Assembly (NCBI GenBank): GCA_018610125.1
Contig: JAHEOI010000139.1
Location: 1-17,243, forward strand
DNA: 17,243 nucleotides
Reading direction: 5' to 3'
Origin: Verrucomicrobiota bacterium
GTDB lineage: Bacteria; Verrucomicrobiota; Verrucomicrobiia; Limisphaerales; JAHEOI01
The position numbers and the translations under genes are program-made. Below, piece by piece: positions 6,721-14,881 of this stretch (positions are counted from its first letter, which is position 1; the number at the start of each line of letters is the position of its first letter). The notes under the pieces were generated by a model, which was given only the letters and a program-made list of their open reading frames with translations, searched no databases and was not told where the DNA came from.

Positions 6721-8628
6721 TCAATCGTTGAGCTCAGGCAGCCCGTTGTCCCCCACACGCTCTGTAAGTGCTTGAAAGCCGGAATGATCGCGGATGCGGT
6801 CGTAGACCGGATCGACGCGGAGAGTCGTAAGATACTCGGAGCGGCTTTCATAAGCCTTCTTAAGCCACTCGAGGGCGATCTCCGGATTTTCCAGCCCGGC
6901 ATGGACCTTGGCAATAAAAGCGGCGGGCAGATATTCGTCCGGGTTCTCGCGGAGCTGTTTGAGCTCGTTCAGGATGTTCTTGGCTTGCTCTGTTCTCCCC
7001 GCCGCCGCATAGGCATACCCCAAGGCAGAGCGATTAAAGGGGCTGCTTTCGGAAAGTCGGACCGCCTCCTTTAGCTCCTTGATCGCCTTGTCGTACTCTT
7101 GGCGCTCCACATGCACCAGCCCCAGCCCGGTGTGCGCCATCGCAAAATCGTCGTCGTCACTTAAAACGTCTTCATACTCGGCGATCGCTTCCTCCCATTC
7201 ATCCGCGAAGTAATGGCACCACCCCTTGTCGACGTGAAGAATCTTCGGGACCTTGCGTTTGCTCTCAATGGCTCTCCGCAAATGATCCATTCCATCCTCG
7301 AATTCCCCCATTACAGTAAGGTACCACCCATACCAATGATGACCGGTCGCATACGTCGGATCCGTCTTGAGTGCCTTTTGGAAGAGTCTGTCCGCCCTTT
7401 TCCATTGCCAATGGTAAGCAAAGTGGACATAGGCCAGCGCATTGTAAGCCTGGGCAGACGGTCCCCCTTTGCTTAACGCTTCCTTGGCATTTTCTTCCGC
7501 CTGTTCGTAAGCCTCCTTGGGCGGCTTCGCCCCCAGATAACCAAGCAAGATATAGGCATCCGCCAGCCCTGAATAGGCCAAAGCATAACCCGGATCCTCC
7601 TCAATCGCACTCTTGTAAAGCTCGATGCTCTCACGGATGTCCTCGATATTTCGGCGATTCCAGTGATAACGAGCTCGCAGGTAAGTCGCCTTCAGGTCCT
7701 TCTTGTAAGCGCCAAAGTCCTCGGTCGGCTTTTGTTGGATCTCCTTCTTGGCGCTGGCAGTCAATTCGACCTCCAGCAGCCGAGCAACCTCCTTTGCCAA
7801 CTCGCTCTGAATCCTGGTGACATCACCCACCTGCATCTTCCCCTCGAAACGATAAACCGGAGCCCACTGATGAAGGTGGTAATTCGGCTTTTGGCGAAGC
7901 ACGATGCCGACTTCGGTGACATCGGCCTCCCGCCTTTTTATGACTTTGCCCGTGATTAAGGCTTCCGGCCTCAGCGCAACTGAATTTGTAATCCCTCCGC
8001 CGGCCTGCCCCCCGAAATTCCGATAGGGAGTGGAGACCATGACCTCAGGCACCGCCCTCAGCCCCCTGATAACCGCTTCGGTCATCCACTCGGCAGAATA
8101 TTCCGACTGGTCTTCAGCGACCATTTCGAACGGAGTGACAGCCACGATCGGCTTTTGCGGAACGGATCCATTGCCGGCTGCCCAGACATCGGATGCCGTG
8201 CCGAAATAATGCCATGTAATCCAGGTGCCGAGCAGAAAAACCACGCAAAGCGTTCCAAACACGGCAGCCAACGGGACCATGAACGAGGTTTCCGTGCTAT
8301 TGTGGGAGCCGGCTTCCTCGTGTGGCCGATAGCCCGGGGGGAGCTCGATTTGGAAACGCTCGCTTGGCTCCTCCAGTTTTAGCCCGCCGGGTGTGGTCTC
8401 GTAAGCCCAAGCCAGCACAAGCGCGATCGGGAATCCGAAAATCGCCAACAGGATAATGATGGCCACAACCGCACTCCCCAATTTTTCCCCCAAAATTTCG
8501 GGCATGATCGTTGAAGCGGGATCGATGATCATCCAGGTGACGACGGCGTACACCACAGCCACCCGGAACACATGCCGGCGCTTCAGCTCAGCTATGACAG
8601 CGCGAACCTTGGCAAAAAACAGAGGCAT
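6721..8628 (-). CDS. Membrane-anchored TolB/FlgO-like and TPR-repeat protein
   Basis: 635 residues. The N terminus has ELKRRHVFRVAVVYAVVTW, a segment typical of a large family of adenylate-cyclase-associated and TPR proteins. Hydrophobic segments follow at about 21-40, 51-75 and 116-138. Around 158-270 is a TolB/FlgO-like alpha-beta domain opening with KPIVAVTPF. From about 310 to 600 there are TPR-like repeats (for example YLRARYHWNRR, ALAYSGLADAYILLGY, AMAHTGLGLVHVERQEYDKAI). The protein ends with the common closing block ALEWLKKAYESRSEYL..LRVDPVYD. It has no cyclase, kinase or DNA-binding domain, so a scaffolding or sensing role is an inference only. It lies downstream of rsmI in the same direction, separated by 96 nt that contain a hairpin repeat, and upstream of archease. 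The ATG at 8628 has GAG/AAG purines just before it. Confidence 0.85.
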   Translation of the reverse strand: MPLFFAKVRAVIAELKRRHVFRVAVVYAVVTWMIIDPASTIMPEILGEKLGSAVVAIIILLAIFGFPIALVLAWAYETTPGGLKLEEPSERFQIELPPGYRPHEEAGSHNSTETSFMVPLAAVFGTLCVVFLLGTWITWHYFGTASDVWAAGNGSVPQKPIVAVTPFEMVAEDQSEYSAEWMTEAVIRGLRAVPEVMVSTPYRNFGGQAGGGITNSVALRPEALITGKVIKRREADVTEVGIVLRQKPNYHLHQWAPVYRFEGKMQVGDVTRIQSELAKEVARLLEVELTASAKKEIQQKPTEDFGAYKKDLKATYLRARYHWNRRNIEDIRESIELYKSAIEEDPGYALAYSGLADAYILLGYLGAKPPKEAYEQAEENAKEALSKGGPSAQAYNALAYVHFAYHWQWKRADRLFQKALKTDPTYATGHHWYGWYLTVMGEFEDGMDHLRRAIESKRKVPKILHVDKGWCHYFADEWEEAIAEYEDVLSDDDDFAMAHTGLGLVHVERQEYDKAIKELKEAVRLSESSPFNRSALGYAYAAAGRTEQAKNILNELKQLRENPDEYLPAAFIAKVHAGLENPEIALEWLKKAYESRSEYLTTLRVDPVYDRIRDHSGFQALTERVGDNGLPELND

Positions 8629-8700
8629 CTTCTCAAACCTTTAGCAGATTGCCATCCGGTTTACAACCGCGATTCGCCCCCGCGCCTTCTGCTTCGAATT

Positions 8701-8722
8701 GGGACGTCGGGGACGACGTCCC
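8701..8722. repeat. GACGT-type hairpin repeat, copy 2
   Basis: Perfect inverted repeat: GGGACGTCG (8701-8709), loop GGGA, CGACGTCCC (8714-8722). The following TATCA matches copy 1 at 749-753, and the TCA inside it is the complement of the rsmI stop codon. The element therefore sits right at the 3' end of rsmI and upstream of the TPR gene. It could act as a transcript-end structure on the minus strand, but no T-run follows in that direction. Confidence 0.85.
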
Positions 8723-8724
8723 TA

Positions 8725-9450
8725 TCAGCCGGGATCGACACGGGGGCCCGTCTTTGAAGCCCCCGAAATCAGGACCACAAACTCCCCCTTTAACCGACGC
8801 TTCCCGGTTTGCTCAATCAATTCGGAGGGAGTCCCACGCAGGAGCTCTTCGAATTGTTTCGTCAGCTCTCGTGCCAGCACGACCTCCCGGTCCGGAAAGA
8901 TTTCCGCCAGCTCATGGAGCAGCTTTTCAATCCGGTAAGGGGATTCATAAAGAATGAGGGTTCCACTTAACGGCTTCATCTCTTCCAGGCGATTCCGCCG
9001 CTTCCCCTTCTTGTGGGGCAGGAATCCGAAGAAATGAAAGCTCTCTCCGGGCAATCCTGAAGTGGCAAGGGCGACGGTTAACGCGCAGGCCCCCGGCAAA
9101 GCTTCGACACGGAGATCGGCCGCCCGAACAGCCCGGACCACACGCTCTCCGGGATCACTGACTCCCGGGGTTCCGCCGTCAGTCACCAGCGCCACGGTCT
9201 CACCGGCTTCAAGCCGCCCTACAATCTCCTTGCTTCGCCGCGCTTCATTAAATTGATAACAGCTTATCAGCCGCTTGGATAGCTCGAGGTGCTTCAAAAG
9301 CATGCCGGTCCGACGTGTGTCTTCAGCCGCAACGACATCGCACTGCTTGAGGACACGAATGGATCGCAAGGTCATATCCTCAAGGTTTCCGATCGGAGTC
9401 GGCACAAGATACAATGTCCCCGGTACGAGCGTTTCGGAGTTTTGCGCCAT
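8725..9450 (-). CDS. rsmI: 16S rRNA (cytidine(1402)-2'-O)-methyltransferase RsmI
   Basis: 241 residues. RsmI uses S-adenosylmethionine to methylate the ribose of C1402 in 16S rRNA, in the decoding centre. The tetrapyrrole-methylase-type fold is recognised from GTLYLVPTPIGNLEDMTLR (11-29), AAEDTRRTGMLLKH (41-54), YQFNEARR (65-72), VTDGGTPGVSDPGERVV (89-105; most members have DAGTPG), ALPGACALTVALATSGL (117-133), FFGFLPHKKGKRR (140-152), YESPYRIEKLL (168-178) and LARELTKQFEEL (192-203). Escherichia RsmI is about 45 residues longer at the C terminus; here the protein ends after GEFVVLISG plus 12 residues. The frame stays open up to 9537, but ATG 9450 precedes the conserved start. No spaced ribosome-binding site is seen: AAAGGGG abuts the ATG, and a perfect TATAAT lies 7 nt upstream. 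Confidence 0.95.
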   Translation of the reverse strand: MAQNSETLVPGTLYLVPTPIGNLEDMTLRSIRVLKQCDVVAAEDTRRTGMLLKHLELSKRLISCYQFNEARRSKEIVGRLEAGETVALVTDGGTPGVSDPGERVVRAVRAADLRVEALPGACALTVALATSGLPGESFHFFGFLPHKKGKRRNRLEEMKPLSGTLILYESPYRIEKLLHELAEIFPDREVVLARELTKQFEELLRGTPSELIEQTGKRRLKGEFVVLISGASKTGPRVDPG

Positions 9451-9457
9451 CCCCTTT

Positions 9458-9463
9458 ATTATA
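9458..9463 (-). promoter_or_regulatory. Candidate -10 box of rsmI, implying a leaderless or very short-leader transcript
   Basis: On the minus strand TATAAT, an exact sigma-70 consensus -10, ends 7 nt before the rsmI ATG at 9450. No strong -35 is visible at the usual distance; TCGCTG would sit there with a 17-nt spacer. If used, transcription would begin at or next to the start codon. Confidence 0.4.
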
Positions 9464-9576
9464 ACCGAAACCGGACCCGGCAGCGAACTGCTTTGCCATG
9501 AATCGGCAATGAGGCAAAGTCGCTCAACGGACTCCATCGTTGAAATTGGAGCGATCCTTGTGGATGATTCCCTGGT

Positions 9577-12375
9577 ATGGCAACCCAGGCGAAGTCAAAG
9601 CAAAGATCCAAGGTGCAGCTCCCTGCCGCCCACGACTGGCGGACAACCGATGAAGATGAGATCAATCGTCGTCGACTTCGAGCCGAGGAGGACCCGCCCA
9701 ATATCGTCAACGTCAATCCGGACTTTAGGATCTTCTCCAATTTCAAGGTCACCTCCTCAAGCGGGCTGACGTATCAAGTCGAGATTCGCGACATTCATCA
9801 CCGCCACTTTTGTTGCAATTGCGTCGACTTTCGCATCAACGGACTCGGCACGTGCAAACATGTCGAAGCGGTCCTGCTGTACTTGGAGGCCCGCTATCGA
9901 CGCCTATTCCGAAAAGCGGTCAAAGAGGGCTCGTCTCGGATCGACGTTGTGGCGGATCCGGTCAACGAGACATTGCGGATAGAACGAGGGCGCCGTGCTT
10001 TGCCGCCGCGCATCCGAAAGTGGTTCGACCGGGAGGGCTTGCTCCAAGAGGGCAGCCCCGAAACCGTGGCCCATTCGCTTAAGAAATTGTCGCACCCCGA
10101 ATTGCGGCTCTCCCAGGAAATCGATCCTTGGCTAAAGCGGCGATACCATGAGATCGAGCGGCACCAGCTTCGGCACGAATATGAGCAAAAGGTCCAATCG
10201 GGTGAATGGCCGATCCAAGAAACCAAAGTGCCGCTCTTCCCTTACCAGCGAGAAGGGATGCTTCACTTGGCTTTTACCGAAAGGGCCTTGTTGGCCGATG
10301 AAATGGGCCTTGGCAAAACGATCCAAGCCATTGCCGCTTCCGCTCTCTTGCAACGCCTTGGCAAAGCCAACCGCGTTCTCATCATTACCCCGACCTCGCT
10401 CAAGGCGGAATGGGAAGAACAGATCCGCAAGTTTACCTCTCTGCCCTTGCAGCTTGTCTATGGGTCAAAGACAGCCCGGCTGAAGGCCTACCAAGCCCCG
10501 CCATTCTTCACGATTACGAATTACGAGCAGATGCTTGCCGATTCACTGGATGTCAATCAGCGATTGCAGCCGGATATCGTCATCCTCGACGAAGCGCAAC
10601 GCATCAAAAACTGGAACACCAAGACAGCTCAGGCGATTAAACGACTTCACAGCCGTTACGCCTTCGTGCTCACAGGGACCCCGATCGAAAACCGCCTCGA
10701 TGAGCTCTACTCCTTGATGGATTTTCTTAACCCCAACCTCCTCGGTCCCTTATTCCGATTCAATCGCGACTTTTATCAGCTTGACGATCGAGGTAAGCCG
10801 AAGGGATATAAGAACCTTGATCAACTGCACTATCGGATTAAGCCTTATTTGCTGCGTCGCCGAAAGACCGATGTCGAAACGGAGCTCCCCGACCGGACCG
10901 TTCATACCTATTTCGTCTCGCTCAGCAATGCCCAGAAAGAGCCCTACCAGCAGTACGCACACGAGGTCATGAAGCTCTGCCATATTGCCAAGCGGCGCCC
11001 CCTGACCAAGAAAGAACAAGACCGGCTGATGGTCTCGCTTGCCAAGATGCGGATGCTCTGCGACACACCGTATATCCTTGATACCACGGACCGGACCTGC
11101 CCGAAACTGAGCGAGCTCCAGAAAATCCTGGAAGAGTGTCAGGAGAACCCGGAAACCAAGGTGATCGTGTTCTCGGAGTGGGAGCGCATGCTCTCGCTGG
11201 TGCGGGAGCTGTGCGATCAACTCGGACTCGGATATGCTTGGCATACCGGGAGTGTTCCGCAGCGCAAGCGGCGTCGCGAAATCCAAGCCTTCAAGCAGGA
11301 CCCTGATTGTCGCGTCTTCCTAAGCACCGATTCCGGCAGCACCGGGCTGAACCTCGAGAATGCCAGCTTTGTCATCAATTGCGATCTCCCATGGAATCCC
11401 GCCAAGCTTGAGCAACGAATCGCCCGCGCCTGGCGCAAGAATCAGAGCCAACCCGTAACGGTCATTCACCTTGTCTCCCAAAACACAATCGAGCACCGCA
11501 TGCTGGCCACGCTATCCGACAAACAGGCCCTGGCCGACAGCGTTCTCGATCAAAAGGGTGACCTAAAGGAGCTGACGTTTCGAAGCGGGCGTCAAGCATT
11601 CTTGGAGAAGCTCCAGCAGCTCGTCTCGACCGAAATCCCCGACTCTGACAAATCGGCCCGGCAAAGCCGGACGGCCCCACCTGTCGACCCCGCTCAGGCC
11701 TTTGCCGAGCAAGCCGCACGCCGGTTCCATAATGTCCTATCCCGGATCGAAGAACGTTATCCAACCGATGGCGTCCATACGGTCTTGCTCGTCGTGGTTG
11801 ATGGCGACGCCGACCTTTGGCGCCCCACTCTCGAGTCCCTGCATCAAGAATGCGTCGGACCCAACGGCTCGGAGTCCCCCTACAATCCACAGCTTGAGGT
11901 TCTCGATAAGAAGAGCTTGAACACCATGGAGCGACTGGTAGAAGCCGGGGTCATGGCGCCCAGCTTCCGTGCCAAGCGCCCGCTCTTCCCTGAGAGCGAA
12001 CGGCAAGGTGCTCAGGCTTCATTGACTCCGGAAGAGAAGCAAAAGGGCGAAGAATACCGCCAAGAGGCAAAGCGCCAATGGCAAATGGGCTCCTTACTCG
12101 GCCAGGGTGGCTTTCAAGGAGAAGCCCACCATACCCTATCCAATGCTCTCCTTTCTCTCGGCTCGGCCCTCGCTGTGGAGCATCGCTTCCCGGAGCCAAA
12201 GGAGCTTGCCGATTTGGCCACCGGTCCTTTGAGGCCATTCTGGATCGGCGATCTTGCCAATCTTCAACGATTGGCCGACAAGACCACCGATTGGAAGCTC
12301 CTTAACGAGCTTTTGGAAAAGCAGCTTGCGGAAAAATCGACCCAAAATGCGCCTGCAACAGCCGCTGACTTCTGA
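9577..12375 (+). CDS. SWIM zinc-finger SNF2-family DEAD/DEAH helicase-like ATPase
   Basis: 932 residues. SNF2 ATPases translocate on double-stranded DNA and remodel DNA-protein complexes. A SWIM zinc finger is seen near the N terminus (Cys80-x-Cys82 ... Cys93-x-His95), a frequent bacterial companion of this ATPase and a likely nucleic-acid or protein binding site. The SNF2 core follows: Walker A DEMGLGKT (241-248), TPTSLKAEW, Walker B DEAQ (338-341), LTGTPIENRLDELYSL, the LRRRKTDVETELP block, then the second lobe with VIVFSEWERML, STDSGSTGLNLENAS, NCDLPWNPAKLEQRIARAWRKNQ and a TIEHRML ending. The QRIARAW wording differs from the common EDRAHRIGQ. The last ~250 residues have no domain I recognise; they include VLLVVVDGDADLW and a charged helical part. 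Divergent from rsmI and convergent with the kinase gene. The ATG at 9577 lacks a clear ribosome-binding site. Confidence 0.92.
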   Translation: MATQAKSKQRSKVQLPAAHDWRTTDEDEINRRRLRAEEDPPNIVNVNPDFRIFSNFKVTSSSGLTYQVEIRDIHHRHFCCNCVDFRINGLGTCKHVEAVLLYLEARYRRLFRKAVKEGSSRIDVVADPVNETLRIERGRRALPPRIRKWFDREGLLQEGSPETVAHSLKKLSHPELRLSQEIDPWLKRRYHEIERHQLRHEYEQKVQSGEWPIQETKVPLFPYQREGMLHLAFTERALLADEMGLGKTIQAIAASALLQRLGKANRVLIITPTSLKAEWEEQIRKFTSLPLQLVYGSKTARLKAYQAPPFFTITNYEQMLADSLDVNQRLQPDIVILDEAQRIKNWNTKTAQAIKRLHSRYAFVLTGTPIENRLDELYSLMDFLNPNLLGPLFRFNRDFYQLDDRGKPKGYKNLDQLHYRIKPYLLRRRKTDVETELPDRTVHTYFVSLSNAQKEPYQQYAHEVMKLCHIAKRRPLTKKEQDRLMVSLAKMRMLCDTPYILDTTDRTCPKLSELQKILEECQENPETKVIVFSEWERMLSLVRELCDQLGLGYAWHTGSVPQRKRRREIQAFKQDPDCRVFLSTDSGSTGLNLENASFVINCDLPWNPAKLEQRIARAWRKNQSQPVTVIHLVSQNTIEHRMLATLSDKQALADSVLDQKGDLKELTFRSGRQAFLEKLQQLVSTEIPDSDKSARQSRTAPPVDPAQAFAEQAARRFHNVLSRIEERYPTDGVHTVLLVVVDGDADLWRPTLESLHQECVGPNGSESPYNPQLEVLDKKSLNTMERLVEAGVMAPSFRAKRPLFPESERQGAQASLTPEEKQKGEEYRQEAKRQWQMGSLLGQGGFQGEAHHTLSNALLSLGSALAVEHRFPEPKELADLATGPLRPFWIGDLANLQRLADKTTDWKLLNELLEKQLAEKSTQNAPATAADF

Positions 12376-12492
12376 GCTTGAGCCGAATCCTTTACTGGAC
12401 AAGACTACGGTCAACATGCTATATAATGAACCGGTCCGGATGACGGTACGTTTTTTCAGCGGGGTCCCCCACCCCCACCTCCTTGGCGTCCG

Positions 12493-14712
12493 TTATCCGG
12501 ATCCTTCTTTCTCGCCATTGGCTTGGCCCCCGTTGTTACCAAGCTTATTCAAGCACTCGTTCAGAGTTTGGAAGAGCTCTACCGAGCTATACGGCTTCGA
12601 AAGAAAATAAGTTGCACTCTCTGTCCGCGTGTGCTTTTCCGATTTATCGGCCGTATAGCCGCTCACATAGATGACGGGAAGAGCCGGTCGGTCACGTCGC
12701 AGCGCTTCGGCCAGCTCCGAGCCCGAGCTGGTTTCGGCGAGAATCACATCCGCCACTAACACCCTGATTTCCTCCTTGTTCGTCTCCCAAAGTTGCTTGG
12801 CTTCTTCCGTCGAGCTTGTCTCCAACACGCGAAAATTGGATTCCTCAAGAAGGCTTCGGGTCAGTTCGCGAACGGCCTCTTCATCCTCAACAACAAGAAT
12901 GGTCTCGCCATTTCCACCTCTCGGATACGATTCGTTCTTCGCCCGATCGGGACTCGTCGAAGCCACCTTCGATTCGCCGGCCGGAAAAAAGAGCTTGAAG
13001 GCAGTCCCTTCGTTCGGCGCACTTTCCAATTCTATCCACCCTTCATGCTGTTTCACAACGCCATATGCCGACGCAAGCCCTAGCCCCGTCCCTTTTCCAG
13101 GCTCTTTGGTGGTGAAAAATGGCTCGAATACGTTCGAGTGATATTCCTTCGGGATGCCGCAGCCAGTGTCCTCAACGCTTAAGCAGACAAACCCGCCGAT
13201 CTTGGACTCGGAATCGATAGCGGCAAACCGCCCATCAGAGCGACAGCTCCAGGTGTTCAAAGTGAGTCTGCCTCCTCCCGGCATGGCATCTCGGGCGTTG
13301 GCGGCCAAATTAAAGATCACCTGTTCAATCAACGCCCGATCGGCGTTGATCGGTGGCAGGTCATCCGCCAAGTTGCATTCAACCCGAACATTCTCTCCAA
13401 TGAGGTATGGCAGTGAGTCACAGACCTCCTCGATCAGCCTATTCAGCTCAAGCTCCTCAGGCGACAGACGGTATGTCCGGCTGTACATTTGCAATTGTCT
13501 CGTAAGCGTACTTCCCCTTTGGACTGAGTGAATAATGGCATCCACAGAGGTCACCGCGCCGGGGGGAAGCTCCAGGTTTCCACGCAAAAGCTCGGAACGA
13601 CCTTGAATCACCGTCAATATGTTGTTGAAGTCGTGAGCAACCCCGCTGGTGAGTTGGCCGATGGCTTCCATCCTTTGGGACTGGCGTAGTTGTCGTTCAG
13701 CTTGACGCCGCTGTGTCACATCCTCAAAGATCAACAAGAGCTTGCCGTCATGTTGATTATTGCAATTCAGCGGAGCGAGAGAAACACTCAGGTAACACTC
13801 GCCTCCTCCCAGGTAGTCATGAATCACCTCATGGGCCGTCACGTTGCCCTTCATGCTATCCTCGCAAAGCTGCCATAAGCGATCTTCGCTCTCCTCAAAC
13901 AGCTTCGGAAGCGGGTGCCCCAAAAGCCGGCTCTCTTTATCCCCCAAAATTCGTTGCGCCGCTGGATTGCAAGATTCCACGCACCCTGCCGAATCAAGCA
14001 CACAGATGCCTGTCGGCGCGGCATGGACCAACGTTTCAAGGGCTTGAGCGGTTTCTTTCCATCCTCGATAAAATTCCAAAGAGCCGATCAGAATCATCCC
14101 GGCAGAAACACCCAATGCTTGAAAGACCCAGAAGAGATCGGCCCCCGGCATATTGAAGTTAAAATAGAACTGATTGACAGGGATGCTGATCGTACCGAGT
14201 CCATGGACCGTAAAAAAGAACGCTCCGATCAACGGAACGAAGATGTGCTGCCGCCGGCTCAGCCAAGCGAGCATGCCGGACGCGATGAAGTGCCCGACTC
14301 CGGCCGGCAGGAAAACACCCAGACAGAGAATAAACCTGCCGAGCTTTGCCCCAAACTCCTGACCATAAACCTGTACCAAATACGGCTCCAAGAAATACCA
14401 GGTAAACGCGATAAATATCCCGCTTAAACCGAAATACCATAAGGTCACCCGACGTGAAATATGATGATGAGTCGCTGTCACCACCGCGGCTATCAAAAAC
14501 CACGTCACCGGAATATAAGCGAGATAAGTAAGAAATCGGACTAAGTCGGATTCAATGCCGAAATCGATGACCGTGGTACGGGCGCCTTCAATGAGCCAGG
14601 CAAAAGAAAAATACTTGAAGACGTTGATCCGGGTCCACGTATACAGTAACAGCGAGATGCCGGCAAACGTGAACAGGGCCAACCAGATAGTGCTTATGAA
14701 GCTGGGTTCCAT
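12493..14712 (-). CDS. Hybrid sensor histidine kinase (membrane sensor, PAS, HisKA, HATPase, receiver)
   Basis: 739 residues. Residues 1-215 contain about six or seven hydrophobic segments and form an integral-membrane sensor of unknown ligand. A PAS domain follows (about 222-335, with HAAPTGICVLDSAG). HisKA has GQLTSGVAHDFNNIL with phospho-acceptor His360. The ATPase domain shows the N box (ANARDAM, Asn472), DTGCGIP (Asp515), FEPFFTTKEPGKGTGLGL and YGVVKQHEGWI. A C-terminal receiver shows VVEDEE (Glu609/Asp610), phospho-acceptor Asp655 in LVADVIL, Ser684 in YVSGYT and Lys706 in SKPY. The HisKA style and C-terminal receiver are those of hybrid kinases that pass phosphate to a separate protein; no response regulator with an output domain is present in the window. 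ATG 14712 is preceded directly by an in-frame TAA, which fixes the start. AGGAGGTG lies about 17 nt upstream, further than usual. Confidence 0.94.
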   Translation of the reverse strand: MEPSFISTIWLALFTFAGISLLLYTWTRINVFKYFSFAWLIEGARTTVIDFGIESDLVRFLTYLAYIPVTWFLIAAVVTATHHHISRRVTLWYFGLSGIFIAFTWYFLEPYLVQVYGQEFGAKLGRFILCLGVFLPAGVGHFIASGMLAWLSRRQHIFVPLIGAFFFTVHGLGTISIPVNQFYFNFNMPGADLFWVFQALGVSAGMILIGSLEFYRGWKETAQALETLVHAAPTGICVLDSAGCVESCNPAAQRILGDKESRLLGHPLPKLFEESEDRLWQLCEDSMKGNVTAHEVIHDYLGGGECYLSVSLAPLNCNNQHDGKLLLIFEDVTQRRQAERQLRQSQRMEAIGQLTSGVAHDFNNILTVIQGRSELLRGNLELPPGAVTSVDAIIHSVQRGSTLTRQLQMYSRTYRLSPEELELNRLIEEVCDSLPYLIGENVRVECNLADDLPPINADRALIEQVIFNLAANARDAMPGGGRLTLNTWSCRSDGRFAAIDSESKIGGFVCLSVEDTGCGIPKEYHSNVFEPFFTTKEPGKGTGLGLASAYGVVKQHEGWIELESAPNEGTAFKLFFPAGESKVASTSPDRAKNESYPRGGNGETILVVEDEEAVRELTRSLLEESNFRVLETSSTEEAKQLWETNKEEIRVLVADVILAETSSGSELAEALRRDRPALPVIYVSGYTADKSEKHTRTESATYFLSKPYSSVELFQTLNECLNKLGNNGGQANGEKEGSG

Positions 14713-14881
14713 TTAAGAGTCAACAGGCACCTCCTACCGGGCCTGCGCCAACGTTAAAATTGGGTTGACTTTCTTTTCGTTTTCTGGCTATTTTCCGACC
14801 TTGGCCAGGATAGGCGATCCCAAGGCGAGAAAGCAAACCCGAATGGAACAATAGCATATCGGTAAGGTTCGTTGACATAAG
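14713..14881. other. Divergent intergenic region between the kinase and the small secreted-type gene
   Basis: 169 nt from which both neighbours are transcribed outward. AGTCAAC (14718-14724) and GTTGACT (14764-14770) form a 7-bp inverted pair 39 nt apart. The second arm includes the candidate -35 of the plus-strand promoter. CCAA...TTGG also flanks an AT-rich core near 14751-14763. Protein-binding sites are possible but unproven. Confidence 0.4.
14765..14794 (+). promoter_or_regulatory. Candidate promoter for the gene at 14882
   Basis: TTGACT (14765-14770) and TATTTT (14789-14794) are separated by 18 nt, matching sigma-70 consensus at five and four positions. A start about 8 nt downstream would leave an 80-nt leader. 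Moderate match only. Confidence 0.3.

Noticed and set aside
12425..12456. Terminator with T6 run between the SNF2 and kinase genes
   Set aside because: ACCG/CGGT gives only a 4-bp stem with three bases before the T-run; too weak to call although termination would be expected here.
12254..12610. Plus-strand frame of 118 codons between the SNF2 and kinase genes
   Set aside because: It overlaps the ends of both convergent genes and shows no family features.
13915..14427. Plus-strand frame of 170 codons
   Set aside because: It is entirely antisense to the membrane and PAS part of the histidine kinase, whose coding frame is secure.
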